From: a virus
DNA: 64,000 nucleotides
Reading direction: 5' to 3' (one strand)
IMG/VR virus record: IMGVR_UViG_3300035666_000007
Span: 1-64,000 of that record
Shown: positions 62,235 to 64,000 of the stretch, one piece after another
Layout: each line of letters begins with the position of its first letter
Numbering within the stretch: the first letter of the stretch is position 1
Translations under genes and position numbers: made by a program
Notes under the pieces: model-generated
Database searches by the model: none
The model's input: the letters and a program-made list of their open reading frames with translations, nothing else
What the model was told of the DNA's origin: nothing

Positions 62235-62378
62235 TCGCACCCTAAAGGTTGGAGGGGGGCAAGCCCTGCCTCCGAAGGGCAATGCGATACCCCCACCCTC
62301 AAATATTTTTTACCCATTACACCAGGCTTATACACTTAACATATTCACCACTCTCTATTTTTAACTATAAAGAGTGGT

Positions 62379-62489
62379 ATGGCTAAAAAATTTTTTGCTC
62401 TATTTTTCTGCAAACGCTGCTTCAATGTTGCCACACGAGACTTGCCCGACTTGAAGCGATCGAGTATTGTCACGGAGTCACTGAATTGA
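62379..62489 (+). CDS. Possible small peptide behind an inverted repeat
   Basis: 36 residues (MAKKFFALFFCKRCFNVATR). ACCACTCT at 62347-62354 and AGAGTGGT at 62371-62378 pair so that the ATG directly follows the stem. A minus-strand frame over the same bases is an alternative, so the call is weak. Confidence 0.3.
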   Translation: MAKKFFALFFCKRCFNVATRDLPDLKRSSIVTESLN

Positions 62490-62495
62490 CAATCA

Positions 62496-62810
62496 ATGAA
62501 CCCGACTGGCGATCCATCGATCTCTGAGGCCATCGACCCTTGGGCGCACCGCTCTCAGAACATGCGCTGCAAGTCGTGCATGTGGTTTGCACCAAAGAAG
62601 AACGAGCAAGGCGTAATCGACATTGGGCGTTGTCGGCGTCATGCGCCAACCATGAACGGATTTCCTGTTGTGTTTGTAAATGATTGGTGCGGGGACCATA
62701 GGCTAAATGAAAATTATTCAGCCTGCGCCCTTGCTGATGGTGCAACCGTTTTGACGCCCTTGCTGATAGCGAACCCGCTTCACGGAAAGCACTCATCCGT
62801 GAGCCATTAA
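62496..62810 (+). CDS. Cys-rich metal-binding phage protein
   Basis: 104 residues. MRCKSCMWFAPKKNEQGVID, GRCRRHAPTMNGFPVVFVND, then WCGDHRLNE matches a small family seen in phages and bacteria (CxxCxxF ... GxCRRxxP ... DWCGxH), likely a zinc or iron-sulfur site of four cysteines. It lies 31 bp before thyX. Confidence 0.7.
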   Translation: MNPTGDPSISEAIDPWAHRSQNMRCKSCMWFAPKKNEQGVIDIGRCRRHAPTMNGFPVVFVNDWCGDHRLNENYSACALADGATVLTPLLIANPLHGKHSSVSH

Positions 62811-62841
62811 CGCAACAATCGATCAACTATCAAATCAAAAC

Positions 62842-64000
62842 ATGGCCATGAAGTCCCCAATTGATTCACGCTTTCGTGTTGAAACTCTTAACGCAACTCT
62901 CAATCCGCAAACAACTGTTTGGTGCGCAATGCACCAAGACTACTCTGAGGAATTTGTTTTTGACGAAACTGCTCCAAGCGAGAAGCGTGCTGGCGAAATC
63001 ATCGTCAAGCGGTTGCTTTCTGGGGAGAAGGGGCATTACGGCTGCTATTCAGCTGACACTGAAGTTCTGACGGCAAATGGTTGGGTTAAGTGGCCAAATG
63101 TTGAGCCTTCAATGGCCTTGGCCGCTGTTGACATCGAAACAGGTGCAATCCGCTTCGAGCATCCGACTGGACTGCAACGCGTGCCATTTGCAGACGGGGA
63201 CAAGCTCTATTGCTTGCAGTCGCAAAAACTTGACATGGCCGTGACACAAGACCATCGCATGGCTGTTTCACACCATCACAAGAGCAATGCTTGGAGCAAT
63301 TGGCATTTCACAACTGCAGCAGAAGTTGCAGGCAGAACCGTTCGCTATAGACTCGCCGGAGAATTGCAAGAGCGCAAAATCCCCGACGACTGCCCTAGCG
63401 GCGTTGATTTGGTGCAGTTGTTCAAAATCGCTGGATTTTTCTTTGGTTATGGCTGCCGCAGCAAGAACCAAGGACCGGGTTGCTTGCGCCTTGGGCTGCG
63501 ACAAGTACGCAAAATTGCCTATCGATACAGCTATGGTTTTGATATTGAGAGCAAGCAAAGTGATCGACTTACGCTGAAAAACAGCAAGGTTGCTGAATGG
63601 GTGCATCGCCACTTTGCGACAGAGAATGGCAAGGCGATCCCATCATTTGTAATGCACTTGCCAGTTGCCTTGTTTGAAGCGTTTGCAGATGGGCTCAGGA
63701 ACAGTGATGGAACGCCCAAAGGAGCCACTTGGGCCCTCGACTCCACCGAGAAAGCCTCTCTCGATATACTGCAGGCTGCTTTTCATCTCAATGGGCAAGC
63801 GGCATCTCTGAGTCTCAATAACCCAAATGAAGACGAAGAACGCGAAAACCACACGCCAAGCTGGAGAATTCATATTTCATGTCACGAACCATTCGCACTT
63901 GCTGAAGTTGGGCAAAAAGGAGGAACCCGAGGAAGCGAACAACTGCTTCCGTATCAAGGAGATGTCTATTGCGCCACCGTGTCAACAGGTGCGCTCCTGG
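62842..64000 (+). CDS. thyX: Flavin-dependent thymidylate synthase ThyX interrupted by an intein (partial)
   Basis: Open to the end of the window. Residues 1-67 are the ThyX N-terminus: FRVETLNATLNPQTTVWCAM, HQDYSEEFVFD, RAGEIIVKRLLSGEKGHYG. At residue 68 (base 63043) an intein starts: CYSADTEVLTANGW is splicing block A and VTQDHRM is block B. A LAGLIDADG-like region follows (LFKIAGFFFGYG; ALFEAFADGLRNSDG), and block F appears at the edge (YQGDVYCATVSTGALL). ThyX methylates dUMP using flavin and folate; the intein would splice out. The C-terminal splice junction and the rest of ThyX are outside the window. Confidence 0.9.
   Translation, partial: MAMKSPIDSRFRVETLNATLNPQTTVWCAMHQDYSEEFVFDETAPSEKRAGEIIVKRLLSGEKGHYGCYSADTEVLTANGWVKWPNVEPSMALAAVDIETGAIRFEHPTGLQRVPFADGDKLYCLQSQKLDMAVTQDHRMAVSHHHKSNAWSNWHFTTAAEVAGRTVRYRLAGELQERKIPDDCPSGVDLVQLFKIAGFFFGYGCRSKNQGPGCLRLGLRQVRKIAYRYSYGFDIESKQSDRLTLKNSKVAEWVHRHFATENGKAIPSFVMHLPVALFEAFADGLRNSDGTPKGATWALDSTEKASLDILQAAFHLNGQAASLSLNNPNEDEERENHTPSWRIHISCHEPFALAEVGQKGGTRGSEQLLPYQGDVYCATVSTGALL
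63043..64000 (+). mobile_element. Intein with degenerate LAGLIDADG homing-endonuclease region (partial)
   Basis: Inserted after GHYG in ThyX, beside the conserved dUMP/FAD-binding region. Splicing Cys1 is present. In the first LAGLIDADG helix the usual catalytic Asp position reads Tyr (GFFFGYG rather than GxGDG-type), while the second keeps DG...SDG. The endonuclease may therefore be inactive although splicing motifs look intact. Confidence 0.8.

Noticed and set aside
1-64000. tRNA genes
   Set aside because: I saw no convincing cloverleaf with a TTCRANN arm; a tRNA scan was not possible here, so absence is not proven.

Overview
The window looks like about 64 kb of a large, tailed, double-stranded DNA phage that infects a cyanobacterium, probably a freshwater unicellular one. 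Three observations support this. The left edge holds the end of a tail-fibre gene and a lysis cluster. The rest is densely packed small genes with 1-8 bp overlaps around a phage replication and nucleotide-metabolism set. Several proteins also have a cyanobacterial flavour: a cyAbrB-like regulator, a group-2-type sigma factor, and an intein-split ThyX. No terminase large subunit, portal or capsid gene is visible, so the structural module must lie outside the window. The host assignment is inference.

Layout. 1-3.1 kb, plus strand: tail-fibre C-terminus, a small conserved phage protein, a holin candidate and a two-domain endolysin. 3.1-11.3 kb, mostly minus: sigma factor, dCTP deaminase, MazG-like pyrophosphohydrolase, cyAbrB-like regulator with its own promoter and terminator, RusA resolvase, dNMP kinase, SSB, PD-(D/E)XK exonuclease and ERF annealing protein. 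11.4-15.7 kb: small plus-strand genes mixed with minus-strand genes, including a primase-like remnant and a gene without a normal start codon. 15.6-24.7 kb, minus: a long run of small accessory genes joined by repeated ribosome-binding-site modules. 24.7-31.1 kb, minus: a 654-residue protein with a DUF2135-like domain, a zinc-ribbon protein, a DnaB-type helicase and a winged-helix replication protein. 31.3-43.9 kb, minus: more accessory genes, a PrimPol-like protein and a Panacea/SocA-type protein.

At about 43.95 kb transcription diverges. From 44 to 58.3 kb, plus strand, some 35 small genes are arranged in units, each headed by a near-identical promoter (TTGACA-N17-TAnnaT). Several of these promoters are followed at once by a terminator-like hairpin, and the series ends at a strong terminator at 58.3 kb. 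58.5-62.2 kb is compositionally different: an AT-rich pair of genes (one with terminase-small-subunit-like architecture), a RepL-like winged-helix protein, a 13-bp repeat array, a 27-bp repeat array and a further gene behind a promoter with an operator. The window ends inside a thyX gene interrupted by an intein.

How the genes work together. Dcd, MazG, dNMP kinase and ThyX would remodel the dNTP pool towards dTTP. DnaB, the winged-helix protein, SSB, ERF, the exonuclease and RusA form a replication and recombination set. The sigma factor and cyAbrB-like protein would redirect host transcription. A palindrome (GGnACCAnTGGTnCC) lying inside the -35/-10 spacer of four promoters on both arms suggests that one phage repressor controls both sides. 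It, the attenuator-like leaders and the 60-61 kb repeat/Rep region are the most interesting unexplained structures. All functional calls come from reading translated sequence and recalling families; no database search was run.
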